Part shown: positions 24,560 to 33,401 of the stretch, in pieces
Numbering within the stretch: the stretch's first letter is position 1
Layout: every line of letters starts with the position of its first letter
DNA from: Bradyrhizobium sp. WD16
GTDB taxonomy: Bacteria > Pseudomonadota > Alphaproteobacteria > Rhizobiales > Xanthobacteraceae
Direction: 5' to 3'
Length of the DNA: 64,000 bases
Assembly (NCBI RefSeq): GCF_024181725.1
Contig: NZ_CP028908.1
Location: 2,779,501 to 2,843,500, forward strand
Made by a program: the position numbers and the translations under genes
The notes under the pieces: generated by a model
The model's database searches: none
What the model was told of the DNA's origin: nothing
What the model saw: the letters and a program-made list of their open reading frames with translations, nothing else

Positions 24560-27500
24560 ACCGCATGGCCCAGCGCCTTCCATTCGCGCAGCGCCTCGGC
24601 GTCGCGCGGCGTCACGTCCGGGTACTGCGGATCGCTGCCGACGGTCGGCAGGATCTTCCACGACCGGGCGCATTTGGTGCCCACGGCGCGCTCGATCACC
24701 ACCGCGACGCCCGGCACGTCGGCGAGCCGGAAGGCGTCCGCCGGCGCATCCGCATCGGTCAGCATCGCATTCGAGGTGATCGCGATCTCGGCCAGGTCGA
24801 CATCGGCCAGCAGCGCCAACACGGCCGGATCGGAGACGTAGACGAGCGGCGAGGCCTCGAGCGAGGAGCCGATCTTCTTGGCGGCGCGCTCGACTTCCAG
24901 CGCGCCGGTGATGACCCGCCGCACCGCCCGGATGGTCTCCCACCGCGCCGCCAACGCGTCGTCGCGCAGCGACGCAAGATCGTCGCGGAACGTGGTCAGA
25001 TGCACGGAAGGCTCCGCATCGGGCCGGTACAGCAGCCAGGCTTCGTCGCAGGTGAAGGACAGGATCGGCGCCAGCCATTTCAGGATGGCGTCGCACAGCA
25101 TGTCGATGGTGGTGAGCGCCGATTTGCGCGCCGGCGAGGACGGCGGATCGCAATACAGCGTGTCCTTGCGGATGTCGAAATAGAACGCCGACAGTTCGGT
25201 GTTCATGAAGGCGGCGAGCGCCGCCACCACAGTCTTGTAGTCGAAATCCGCATAGGCCCGGCGCACCACGCCATCGAGTTCGGCGAGGCGGTGCAGCATC
25301 AATCGTTCGAGCTCCGGCATCTTCGTCACCTCGACCGCGTCGTCGCGGTGGAAGTGATGCAGCGTGCCGAGCATCCAGCGGATGGTGTTGCGCAGCTTGC
25401 GATAGGTCTCGATGGTGTTCTTGAGGATCTCCGGGCCGATGCGCTGGTCGTCGGCGGTATCCGAGCTCGCCACCCATAGCCGCAGGATGTCGGCGCCGGA
25501 CTGTGCGATGACCTTCTGCGGCTCGACGGTGTTGCCGAGCGACTTCGACATCTTGCGGCCCTGTTCGTCCAGGGTGAAGCCGTGGGTCAGCACCACGTCG
25601 TAGGGGGCACGGCCGCGGGTGCCGCAGCTCTCGAGCAGCGACGAGTGGAACCAGCCGCGATGCTGGTCCGAGCCTTCCAGATACATCACGGTGTCGCCGC
25701 CGCCATCGACCTTGCGGCGGATGCCGGCGAGACTCGGGAAGTTCTGCTGATCCTCCAGCACGAAGGCGTGGGTCGAGCCGGAATCGAACCAGACGTCGAG
25801 GATGTCGTCGACCTTCTGCCAGCCTTCGCTCGCGCGCGCGCCCAGGAAGCGGGCGGCTGCGCCCTCGGCGTACCAGGCGTCGGCGCCTTCCTCCATGAAG
25901 GCCTCGGCGATGCGCTGGTTGATGGCTTCGTCCTTGAGGATCTCGACCGAGCCGTCGGCCTTCTCGCGGACGAAGACGGTGATCGGCACGCCCCAGGCGC
26001 GCTGGCGCGAGACCACCCAGTCCGGCCGCCCGGCGATCATGCCGGTGATGCGGTTCTGGCCCTGGGGCGGCACCCAGCGGGTCGCGGCGATGGCCTTGAG
26101 CGCCCGCGCCCGCAGCGTGTCGCCGTCCTTCGAAGCGCCGGTATCGTCGGCGATCGGCTGGTCCATGGCGATGAACCATTGCGGCGTATTGCGGAAGATC
26201 ACCGGCTTCTTCGAGCGCCAGGAATGCGGATACTGGTGCTTGAGCCGTGAGCGCGCCAGCAGCATGCCGCGTTCGATCAGGGCCTTGATCACCGCCTCGT
26301 TGGCGTCGCCCTTCTCGCCCTTGTCGGTGAGGACGCGGCGGCCGGTGAAGCCCGGCGCCTGGGTGGTCAGGGCGCCGTCGGCGTCGACGGTGTAGGGGAT
26401 GGCCGGATTGATGCCGCGGGCGGCGAGCGCCCGCGCGTTGGCGGTCCAGATCTCGAAGTCCTCGCGGCCGTGCCCCGGCGCGGTGTGGACGAAGCCGGTG
26501 CCGGTGTCGGCGGTGACGTGCTCGCCGTCGAGCAGCGGCACGCGGAATTCGTAGCCGCCCTCGAGGCCGGCGAGCGGATGGGCGCACTCCATGGCGGCGA
26601 GCGCCGTGGCGGGCACCGCGCCCACTCTCTCGAAGCCGTCGACCCGCGCCTGCTTGAACACCGCCTCGGCGAGGCTGTCTGCGAGCACGAGCAGATCGCC
26701 CGCCTTGGCCCAGTTGTCGGCCGGCGCCGCGGTGACGCGATAGAGGCCATAGCCGATCTTCGACGAGAAGCTGATGGCGCGGTTGCCCGGCAGCGTCCAG
26801 GGAGTGGTGGTCCAGATCACGACCGCGGCGCCGGCGACGGCCTCGATCAGCGCCGGCGTGGCCTCGGTGCTGCCGGCGAGTTCGACCTGCGCCACCGGGA
26901 ATTTCACCCAGACGGTGTCGGAGGTGTGATCCTCGTACTCGACTTCGGCCTCGGCCAGCGCGGTCTTTTCGACCACCGACCACATCACCGGCTTGGAGCC
27001 GCGATAGAGCGTGCCGTTGGCGGCGAATTTCATGATCTCGCGGGCGATCTGCGCCTCGGCGGGATGGCTCATGGTGGTGTAGGGATGGGCCCAGTCGCCG
27101 ACGACGCCGAGGCGCTTGAATTCCTCGCGCTGGACATCGAGCCAGTGGCCGGCATAGGCCCGGCATTCGCGGCGGAAGGCGATCATCGCCGCCGAGTTCT
27201 TCAGGTCCGGCTTGGTCTTGCCCTTGGAGCGGTAGTTCTCCTCCTCGATCTTCCATTCGATCGGCAGGCCGTGGCAGTCCCAGCCGGGCACGTAATTGGA
27301 ATCGAAGCCGAGCATCTGCTGGCTCCGCGTCACCAGGTCCTTCAGGATCTTGTTGAGCGCATGCCCGATATGGATGTGGCCGTTGGCATAGGGCGGCCCG
27401 TCATGCAGCACGAACTTGGCGCGGCCGCGGGCGCTCTCGCGCAGCTTGCGGTAGAGGTCGATGTCGTTCCAGCGCGCCAGGATCTCCGGCTCGCGCTGGG

Positions 27501-27639
27501 GCAGGCCGGCCCGCATCGGGAAATCGGTCTGCGGCAGGTACAGCGTCTTGGAATAATCGTGGCCGGCGGCCTCTGCGGTCTTGGCGCTTGAAGTCTTGGC
27601 AGTTGAAGTCTTGGCGTCGGAAGCTTTGGAATTGGTCAT
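24556..27639 (-). CDS. ileS: Isoleucyl-tRNA synthetase
   Basis: IleRS (1027 residues) charges tRNA-Ile. HIGH (HIGHALNK) and KMSKS (KMSKSLGN) are intact, and the editing domain ([11 protein letters not shown]) is present. The N-terminus has a Ser/Thr/Ala/Lys repeat (residues ~1-25) before the conserved [18 protein letters not shown]. The C-terminal zinc ribbon of E. coli IleRS is reduced: one Cys remains in KCARSWK and the protein stops soon after. The last codon is followed by a TAG stop lying inside the CTAG of a repeat element. Confidence 0.97.
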   Translation of the reverse strand: MTNSKASDAKTSTAKTSSAKTAEAAGHDYSKTLYLPQTDFPMRAGLPQREPEILARWNDIDLYRKLRESARGRAKFVLHDGPPYANGHIHIGHALNKILKDLVTRSQQMLGFDSNYVPGWDCHGLPIEWKIEEENYRSKGKTKPDLKNSAAMIAFRRECRAYAGHWLDVQREEFKRLGVVGDWAHPYTTMSHPAEAQIAREIMKFAANGTLYRGSKPVMWSVVEKTALAEAEVEYEDHTSDTVWVKFPVAQVELAGSTEATPALIEAVAGAAVVIWTTTPWTLPGNRAISFSSKIGYGLYRVTAAPADNWAKAGDLLVLADSLAEAVFKQARVDGFERVGAVPATALAAMECAHPLAGLEGGYEFRVPLLDGEHVTADTGTGFVHTAPGHGREDFEIWTANARALAARGINPAIPYTVDADGALTTQAPGFTGRRVLTDKGEKGDANEAVIKALIERGMLLARSRLKHQYPHSWRSKKPVIFRNTPQWFIAMDQPIADDTGASKDGDTLRARALKAIAATRWVPPQGQNRITGMIAGRPDWVVSRQRAWGVPITVFVREKADGSVEILKDEAINQRIAEAFMEEGADAWYAEGAAARFLGARASEGWQKVDDILDVWFDSGSTHAFVLEDQQNFPSLAGIRRKVDGGGDTVMYLEGSDQHRGWFHSSLLESCGTRGRAPYDVVLTHGFTLDEQGRKMSKSLGNTVEPQKVIAQSGADILRLWVASSDTADDQRIGPEILKNTIETYRKLRNTIRWMLGTLHHFHRDDAVEVTKMPELERLMLHRLAELDGVVRRAYADFDYKTVVAALAAFMNTELSAFYFDIRKDTLYCDPPSSPARKSALTTIDMLCDAILKWLAPILSFTCDEAWLLYRPDAEPSVHLTTFRDDLASLRDDALAARWETIRAVRRVITGALEVERAAKKIGSSLEASPLVYVSDPAVLALLADVDLAEIAITSNAMLTDADAPADAFRLADVPGVAVVIERAVGTKCARSWKILPTVGSDPQYPDVTPRDAEALREWKALGHAV

Positions 27640-27688
27640 GGATCTGGAACCAGGCGGTGCGCTGCTGAAGGCCGGATGGCCAGCCGAG

Positions 27689-27756
27689 TGATCGGCACCC
27701 CGGTATGGGCGCCCCGGTCATCGGCACAGGTTGATCGGCACAAGTTGATCGGCAAC
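27689..27756 (-). repeat. Short repeats TGCCGAT(C/G)A upstream of ileS
   Basis: Read on the minus strand, TGCCGATCA-like units occur four times in about 70 bases between the small ORF and ileS. They are centred near 27752, 27737, 27722 and 27694, the first three spaced 14-15 nt apart. They could be regulator sites or simple slippage; nothing decides between these. Confidence 0.55.
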
Positions 27757-27807
27757 AAGTGATGGGCAAGTGTCGGTTCGTCCCGGTCTTGCGCCCCGAG
27801 CGGAAGC

Positions 27808-27876
27808 TCAGGCGGAAGCCGGGCCGGTAATCCCGATTGAGCCGAACTCGCGGTGGTCGTTGCGCTGCGACGCCAT
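27808..27876 (-). CDS. Putative 22-residue peptide between ribF and ileS
   Basis: The small ORF starts ATG at 27876 and ends TGA at 27808. It encodes a peptide beginning MASQRNDHRE and ending GSIGITGPASA. AAGGA lies 7-11 bases upstream of the ATG, a good ribosome-binding site, and third positions are G/C-rich (18 of 21) like neighbouring genes. It sits in the 313-bp ribF-ileS spacer on the same strand, 168 bp before ileS, and contains two Ile codons. It could be a leader peptide or a small protein; homology was not checked. The rest of the spacer holds only short repeats. Confidence 0.45.
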   Translation of the reverse strand: MASQRNDHREFGSIGITGPASA

Positions 27877-27952
27877 GTCCCGTCCTTGAAGATGGCCCGT
27901 CATTAGCAAAGCTGGCGGGCCACGGAAAGGCCCCGGCACCGCTGCCGGAGGT

Positions 27953-28936
27953 TTAGAGCTCGACCTCGCCGAGCCGGGGAAAGGCTTCGGGGGCGGCCGC
28001 GAGCGCCGCCCGGGCGCGGATGCTGTCCTGGTCCATCTGGGCGATCAGCGCCGGAATGCCGTCGAATTTCTGTTCCTCGCGCAGGAAGGCGATGAAGGCG
28101 ACGTCGAGGCGGCTGCCATAGAGATCGCCCTTGAAGTCGAACAGGAAGACCTCGAGCAGCGGCGCGCCGTTGTCGAAGGTCGGCCGGCGGCCGAAGCTCG
28201 CCACTGCCTCATAGCGCTCGGCGCCCCGGCCGACCCGCACCGCATAGATGCCGTGGCGCAGGCCGCAGGCCGGATCGAGGCGGATATTGGCGGTGGGATA
28301 GCCGAGATCGCGGCCGCGCTTCTCGCCATGGATCACCTCGCCGGAGATGAACCAGGGATAACCCAGCAATTCGGCGGCCTCGTCGACCTGTCCGAGGCCG
28401 AGCGCGTTGCGGATCGCGGTCGACGACACCGCCCGGCCCTCGACGTCGATATGGGGCTGGATGTGGACCGAAATGCCGCGGCGCGGCCCCTCGTCGGCCA
28501 GCAGCTGCGGCGAGCCCGCCCGGCCCTTGCCGAAATGGAAGTCGAAGCCCACCGAGATGCCGCTGACCGCGAGGCGGCCGATCAGGTCGTGGTTAATGAA
28601 GTCCATCGCCGAGGTGCGGGCGCGCGCCGCGTCGAAGGTCATCACCACGGCGCCGGACAGGCCGGTGGCGGCCAGGAGCCGCAGCTTGTCGCGCAGGTCG
28701 GTGAGGCGGAACTGCGGCGTATTGGGGCTGAAGAAACTGCGCGGATGGGGCTCGAAGGTGACCGCCAGGGCCGGTCGGCCCTGGGCCTGGGCCATCTCCA
28801 GGGCGGCGCCGATGACGGCGCGATGGCCGAGGTGAACGCCATCGAAGTTACCGAGCGCCACCACCGCGCCAGGTGGAATGGCCTCGGGCGGCGTTGTGTC
28901 GCGGACGACATGAAAGCGGGCAGGGGTGGTCGACAT
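27953..28936 (-). CDS. ribF: Bifunctional riboflavin kinase/FAD synthetase
   Basis: RibF converts riboflavin to FMN and FAD. The N-terminal adenylyltransferase shows ALGNFDGVHLGHRAVI and TFEPHPRSFF, with a VGFDFHFGKGRAGS segment. The C-terminal kinase has GRDLGYPTANI, GIYAVRV and VASFGRRPTF with LEVFLFDF. The ATG at 28936 gives 327 residues; the frame extends to 28996. It heads the ribF-ileS-lspA set and diverges from cheY. Confidence 0.95.
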   Translation of the reverse strand: MSTTPARFHVVRDTTPPEAIPPGAVVALGNFDGVHLGHRAVIGAALEMAQAQGRPALAVTFEPHPRSFFSPNTPQFRLTDLRDKLRLLAATGLSGAVVMTFDAARARTSAMDFINHDLIGRLAVSGISVGFDFHFGKGRAGSPQLLADEGPRRGISVHIQPHIDVEGRAVSSTAIRNALGLGQVDEAAELLGYPWFISGEVIHGEKRGRDLGYPTANIRLDPACGLRHGIYAVRVGRGAERYEAVASFGRRPTFDNGAPLLEVFLFDFKGDLYGSRLDVAFIAFLREEQKFDGIPALIAQMDQDSIRARAALAAAPEAFPRLGEVEL

Positions 28937-29221
28937 CGCCGCGGACCGTGATGCCTGAGGCGGCCTCAAGTCAAGCGCCAGCCGGGGTTTCATCATCGCG
29001 ACTTCCCTTCGCGATCGGGAAGAACATCCAGCCCCCGCCGTGATTGGCAGGATCGAAGCGGGCGATTAACGCGCTGTTTAATGCCCCGGTGCTAGGGGTA
29101 AGGGACAGGCGCGGCGGCCGACGACGGGAGTTCGAGGCTGCTTCGTCGCCGGGCCAGGCCGGCGGGTCATGCTCGCCGCGGCGGCGACGCGCGCCGTGAC
29201 GATACAGGGAGCGAGAGAGCG

Positions 29222-29617
29222 ATGGCGATGGATTTGTCGATGCCGGTCCTGGTGGTGGACGATTACAGCACCATGATCCGCATTATCCGCAACCTTCTGA
29301 AGCAGCTCGGGTTCGAGAATATCGACGATGCCAATGACGGTTCGGCGGCGCTCAACAAGATGCGCAGCAAGAAGTACGGCCTCGTGATCTCCGACTGGAA
29401 CATGGAGCCGATGACCGGCTACGACCTGCTCAAGGAAGTGCGGGCCGACCCCAATCTCGCCACCACGCCCTTCATCATGATCACCGCGGAATCGAAGACC
29501 GAGAACGTCATCGCCGCCAAGAAGGCCGGCGTGAATAACTACATCGTCAAGCCGTTCAACGCCGCGACGCTGAAGACCAAGATCGAGGCGGTGTTCCCCG
29601 ATCACGCCCACGCCTGA
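29222..29617 (+). CDS. cheY: CheY-like single-domain response regulator
   Basis: A 131-residue receiver domain alone. The acidic pocket is VVDDY (D13, D14), the phosphoacceptor is D58 in VISDWNM, the switch Thr is in MITAES and the conserved Lys is in YIVKPFN (110). This is the CheY type that binds the flagellar switch, but no che or fli genes are nearby, so it is an orphan. A purine-rich GGGAGCGAGAGAG precedes the start. Upstream, TTAA-N8-TTAA (29066-29081) is close to a CtrA site but one base too wide. Confidence 0.9.
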   Translation: MAMDLSMPVLVVDDYSTMIRIIRNLLKQLGFENIDDANDGSAALNKMRSKKYGLVISDWNMEPMTGYDLLKEVRADPNLATTPFIMITAESKTENVIAAKKAGVNNYIVKPFNAATLKTKIEAVFPDHAHA

Positions 29618-29642
29618 CTCGCAGCGGACGAAACCGGGATGA

Positions 29643-29672
29643 AAACGGCCGGGCCTCGCCCGGCCGTTGTCG
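29643..29672 (+). terminator. Terminator after cheY
   Basis: AACGGCCGGGC and GCCCGGCCGTT form a perfect 11-bp stem with a CTC loop, beginning 25 bases after the cheY stop. It is preceded by AAAA and followed by a short T-containing stretch. It lies between convergent genes and may serve both strands. Confidence 0.75.
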
Positions 29673-29685
29673 CTTCGACCCAGCT

Positions 29686-30849
29686 TCACGCGAGGCAGCG
29701 CCGCAACTCGGCTACGGCGCGATGGGTCAGGCCGACGGCCCGGCCGTCGACCGCCTCGTTCTGCGCGGACAGCTTGGCGATGACGAGGCCATTGGCCCGG
29801 TCGACGAACAGGTTCTGGCCGTGGATGCCCATGGCGAACAGCAGCTTCGGCTCGTCCCTCGCCACGTACCAGCCGCTGCGATAATGCATCCGGCGCCGGC
29901 CGAAGCTCATGGCGAATTCGCCGCGGGCCCAGGCGTTCTCGTCGCCGTTGTCGGCGATGTCCTCGATCCACTCCGCCGGCACCACCGAACGGTTGCCGCG
30001 CTGTCCGCCCGCCAGCACCAGCTGGCCGACCCGGGCGAGATCGCGCGCGGTGGCACCGAGGCCGCCGGTGCAGCGCGGCGCGCCGCGGCCGTCGAGGGTG
30101 ATGAAGGCGGCATCCGCGGCGCCGAGCGGCTGCCACAACAGCCGGCTGGCCAACATTGCGAAGCTTTCGCCCGCGGCGCGCTCCATCGCCCAGCCGAGCA
30201 GGTCGATATTGGCCGAGACATAGCGGAAGATGCCGCCATGGGGCCGCGCCGGCAGGCTCATATGGGCGAAGAAGCCGTGCAGATCGGGCGGCGGCGCGCC
30301 GGTCGTCTGCGGCAGCCAGTGGGTGGCGGCGTCATAGGCGCGCTGATGCGCCGCATCGAGCACCACGCCGCCGCGCATGTCGAGCAACTGGCGGATCGTG
30401 GCGCCGTGATAGGCGGTGGCGGCAACCTCGGGCACATAGGACCCGACCTCCGCCTCGACATCGAGCAGTCCCTCGCCGGCGAGGATGCCGGCGATCAGGC
30501 CGACCACCGATTTGGTGGCGGACATGATGATGTGCGGAGTATGCGGCGTCATGCCGCCGGCGTATGCCTCGGCGACGATCTGGTCGTCCTTGAGAATGAC
30601 GATGGCGTCGGTCGCGGTCGCCGCGAGGAAGTCGGCGAAGCCGAGTTCGCCGTCCGGCATCGCGAGGCTGAAGGCATCCAGCGTCCGCGGCGCCTCGGTG
30701 AGGGCCCACACGGCGGCGGGATCGTTGGCGATGTCGGCGACCGGCATCAGGGTGCGGACGTTGCGGAACGCCCGGCGGCTGAACGGCGCGCTGCGCCAGT
30801 TCGCCAGGGTCACCGCAGTCTCGTCGGCCTCGTTCCGGCCATCCGCCAT
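29686..30849 (-). CDS. Beta-lactamase-related serine hydrolase
   Basis: This 387-residue protein belongs to the class C beta-lactamase/6-aminohexanoate-dimer hydrolase-like family. The nucleophile motif SATK (SxxK) and the second motif YVSAN (YxN) are present; GIHGQN near the C-terminus occupies the third-motif position. No signal peptide is evident, so it is probably a cytoplasmic esterase or amidase rather than a resistance enzyme. Substrate unknown. It lies 23 bp downstream of the HAD gene on the same strand. Confidence 0.82.
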   Translation of the reverse strand: MADGRNEADETAVTLANWRSAPFSRRAFRNVRTLMPVADIANDPAAVWALTEAPRTLDAFSLAMPDGELGFADFLAATATDAIVILKDDQIVAEAYAGGMTPHTPHIIMSATKSVVGLIAGILAGEGLLDVEAEVGSYVPEVAATAYHGATIRQLLDMRGGVVLDAAHQRAYDAATHWLPQTTGAPPPDLHGFFAHMSLPARPHGGIFRYVSANIDLLGWAMERAAGESFAMLASRLLWQPLGAADAAFITLDGRGAPRCTGGLGATARDLARVGQLVLAGGQRGNRSVVPAEWIEDIADNGDENAWARGEFAMSFGRRRMHYRSGWYVARDEPKLLFAMGIHGQNLFVDRANGLVIAKLSAQNEAVDGRAVGLTHRAVAELRRCLA

Positions 30850-30872
30850 CGCTGTATCGTATCCGACAGCCG

Positions 30873-31727
30873 CTACCAGCGCACTTCGTGCATCAGCGCG
30901 AAGGGCAGCCTCGCGCCGCCGAACAGCTTGCGCAGCGCCGCGTCGTCGAGCCGGCGCTGGCCCTTGAATTCGTCGGCATGGATGCCGCGGGTCACGAACA
31001 GGCAGTCGAGGCCCATGGCATTGGCCCCGGTGAGATCGGTGCGCACCGAATCGCCGATCGCCAGCACGTGCTTCGGCTCAGTGCCGCGCTGCTCCTTGGC
31101 GAGCGACAGGGCGCGATCGTAGATCGGCCGGTGCGGCTTGCCGTAGAAGATCACCTCGCCGCCCATGGCGGCATAGAGCTCGGCAATGGCCCCGGCGCAG
31201 TAGATCAGCCGGTCGCCACGCTCGACGACGATGTCCGGGTTGGCGCAGACCAGCGTCAGCCAGCGGTTGAGTGCCTGCGTCAGCATCGCCCGGTAGTCCT
31301 CCGGCGTGTCGACCTCGTCGTCGAACGGACCGGTGCAGACGATGTAGTCGGCGCTTTCGACCGGCGCGAAGGCGACGTCGAGGTCGCGGAACACCGAGTT
31401 GTCGCGGTCGGGGCCGATCCGGCACACCGTCTTGCCGCGATGGGCGGTGACGTAATGCCGCGTCAGGTCGCCCGAGGAGACGATGGCGTCATAGCAGTCG
31501 TCGGCGACGCCGAGCTTGCGCAACTGCCGTTGCACCGAAGCCGCCGGTCGTGGCGCATTGGTGATCAGCACCACGGTGCCGCCGCCGTCGCGGAAGCGGC
31601 GCAACGCCGCGCAGGCCTCAGGGAACGAGGCGAGACCGTCATGGATGACGCCCCAGATATCGCTGAGGATGACGTCGGCATCGCGCGCGACATCGTGCAG
31701 GTGATCGACGAAACGAAGACTGGTCAT
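30873..31727 (-). CDS. HAD superfamily IIA phosphatase (TIGR01459-like)
   Basis: This 284-residue HAD hydrolase begins with the nucleophile region LSDIWGVIHDG. It has VVLITNAPRPAASVQRQL (motif II), FYGKPHRPIYD (motif III Lys) and IGDSVRTDLTGANAMGLD (motif IV). The WGV in place of the usual DG after the first Asp is normal for the TIGR01459 subfamily. It probably dephosphorylates a small sugar or nucleotide phosphate; the exact substrate is unknown. Confidence 0.85.
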   Translation of the reverse strand: MTSLRFVDHLHDVARDADVILSDIWGVIHDGLASFPEACAALRRFRDGGGTVVLITNAPRPAASVQRQLRKLGVADDCYDAIVSSGDLTRHYVTAHRGKTVCRIGPDRDNSVFRDLDVAFAPVESADYIVCTGPFDDEVDTPEDYRAMLTQALNRWLTLVCANPDIVVERGDRLIYCAGAIAELYAAMGGEVIFYGKPHRPIYDRALSLAKEQRGTEPKHVLAIGDSVRTDLTGANAMGLDCLFVTRGIHADEFKGQRRLDDAALRKLFGGARLPFALMHEVRW

Positions 31728-31739
31728 GATGATGCTGGT

Positions 31740-33257
31740 TCAGTTGGGGCCGCCGGCGCGGCGCGCCAGTGCGGCCTTGCCGACGCGGATGCTGTCGCCG
31801 CGGCCGGGATCGGCGGCGCGGCTTGCGGGCGCGGCCGCCTCCGGCCTGGTTTGAGGTCTGACGGATTCGGCTTTGGCGGTGTCGAGTTTCGCAAGGTCGG
31901 GCCCGGCGGCATCGGGCCGGGCAGCGGACGGTCGGGCTTCCGTGCCTTCGGGCCGCAGCGGCCGCGGCGGCGCGAACAGGAATCCCTGGCCGAAACGCAC
32001 GTCGTAATCGAGCAGGTCGAGCACGGTGCGCTCGCCCTCGATGCGCTCGGCGACGAGGTCGATGCCGTAGCGTCCGAGCAGGTCGGACAGGTCGGCGGGG
32101 TGGATGTCGGCGGCGGACGTCCGGCTCTGGTCGAGCAGCAGGCTGGCCGGCACCTTGATGAAGCGCACGCCGCGATCGGCGAGGTCGCGCGCGTCAATGC
32201 GCAGGTCGGTGACATGGTCGATCGAGAAGCGGTAGCCGCGCTGGGCCAGGGCGGCGAGATTCTCGGTCTGCAGCGGCGTCAGGCTGCGCAGCGCCGCATG
32301 CTTGAATTCGAGCACCAGTGAGGGTGCCAGCACGCGGTTGGCCTCGAGGAAGTCGAGGCACTGGGCGAAGCTCGCGGCGTCGCCGAGAGTCGCGCCCGAC
32401 ATGTTGCAGAACACGCCGATGTCGTTGTTGCGGACGATCAGGCGGCGCAGCACCTGGACGCAGCGAAGCATCACCTGGCGGTCGATCTGGCCCATCAGGC
32501 CGGCGCCCTCGGCGGCGGCGATGAATTCCTCGGCGCCGATCAGTTGATCGCGGTCGTCGCGGATCCGCGACACAGCCTCGTAGAACCTTACCTTGCGCTG
32601 GGGCAGGGTGACGAGCGGCTGCAGGTAGAGATCGATGCGGTTGGTCTCGATCGCCGCCTTCACCGCGGCGAGCACTTGGGCCGGCGCGAGTTGAGCTGCA
32701 GCAAGCTGGACTGGAGCGGACTGTGCCGGAACGTCCGGCGCGACGCTCGGCGCCGCGGCAAGCGGGACGGCAGCGGCGGCACCGGGCGAGCCGCCATGGG
32801 CTTGGTGGTGTTGCGAGGTGTCGTTGGCCGGCGCCGCCGGCGGCGTCAGCCGTCCGGCGATGGCATCGTCATGGGCGGCCACCGAGATCGCCAGTTGTCT
32901 GACGAGGCCGCCGAGTTCGCCGATCTCGCCCAGCGCGACCTGGACGCGTTCCTGCGAGGCGGTGTCGAGGCTTGCGACGCGATGCTCGACGGCGGCGAGG
33001 CGGCGGCCGAATTCGGCCACCTGGCGCGCCAGGTCGGTGGTGCCGCGCGACAGGTCGGCGATCGGTCCGCCGACCGCGCTGCGCTCGCGCAGGCGCATCG
33101 CAACCGCGTTGTAGAGAACGAGGAAGGTCAGTGCCGCCAGCGCGACGATGGCCGATTCCGACTGGTTCAGCCCGGCGACGCTATGGACCACGAAGCCGAG
33201 CGAGGCGGCGATCAGCACCATGCAGATGGCGATGAATATCGTCGAAACGCGGATCAT
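31740..33257 (-). CDS. TipF-like membrane protein with degenerate EAL domain
   Basis: Two N-terminal membrane helices (STIFIAICMVLIAASLGFVV and SAIVALAALTFLVLYNAVAM) precede a coiled-coil region and a Pro/Ala-rich linker. An EAL domain lies at about residues 200-445 and a Pro/Ala tail ends the protein. The catalytic EAL signature is YEAVSR, and the essential DDFGTG is replaced by SIDHVTD, so phosphodiesterase activity is unlikely. This layout matches Caulobacter TipF, a c-di-GMP-binding flagellar organiser. The ATG at 33257 is chosen; a GTG at 33299 adds 14 residues. No flagellar genes are adjacent, so a TipF role is inference. Confidence 0.72.
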   Translation of the reverse strand: MIRVSTIFIAICMVLIAASLGFVVHSVAGLNQSESAIVALAALTFLVLYNAVAMRLRERSAVGGPIADLSRGTTDLARQVAEFGRRLAAVEHRVASLDTASQERVQVALGEIGELGGLVRQLAISVAAHDDAIAGRLTPPAAPANDTSQHHQAHGGSPGAAAAVPLAAAPSVAPDVPAQSAPVQLAAAQLAPAQVLAAVKAAIETNRIDLYLQPLVTLPQRKVRFYEAVSRIRDDRDQLIGAEEFIAAAEGAGLMGQIDRQVMLRCVQVLRRLIVRNNDIGVFCNMSGATLGDAASFAQCLDFLEANRVLAPSLVLEFKHAALRSLTPLQTENLAALAQRGYRFSIDHVTDLRIDARDLADRGVRFIKVPASLLLDQSRTSAADIHPADLSDLLGRYGIDLVAERIEGERTVLDLLDYDVRFGQGFLFAPPRPLRPEGTEARPSAARPDAAGPDLAKLDTAKAESVRPQTRPEAAAPASRAADPGRGDSIRVGKAALARRAGGPN

Positions 33258-33353
33258 TCCCGACGCGGCCCCTGTCCTGCGCGCACAATCTTTATTCACT
33301 TTACCATCATTGCTGATTCGTCGGCTAAATCTTCCCGGGGCGGCAAATCGAGA

Positions 33354-33375
33354 CGGCCGGCTTTTGCGCCGGCCG
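33354..33375 (-). terminator. GC hairpin after the class III aminotransferase gene
   Basis: CGGCCGGC and GCCGGCCG form an 8-bp stem around a TTTTGC loop, between the stop of the aminotransferase gene and the next upstream promoter region. No T-run follows, so the terminator role is tentative. Confidence 0.4.
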
Positions 33376-33401
33376 CCCGATCGAACCGAACCTTCCGGCG
33401 C

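Noticed and set aside
24533-27256. 907-codon minus-strand frame overlapping ileS
   Set aside because: It is the +1 shadow of ileS in GC-rich DNA: composition is Arg/Gly/Ala-rich and no domain is visible, while the ileS frame has all catalytic motifs.
29066-29081. CtrA box upstream of cheY
   Set aside because: The spacing is TTAA-N8-TTAA, one base wider than the exact N7 pattern found at 42056 and 42097.
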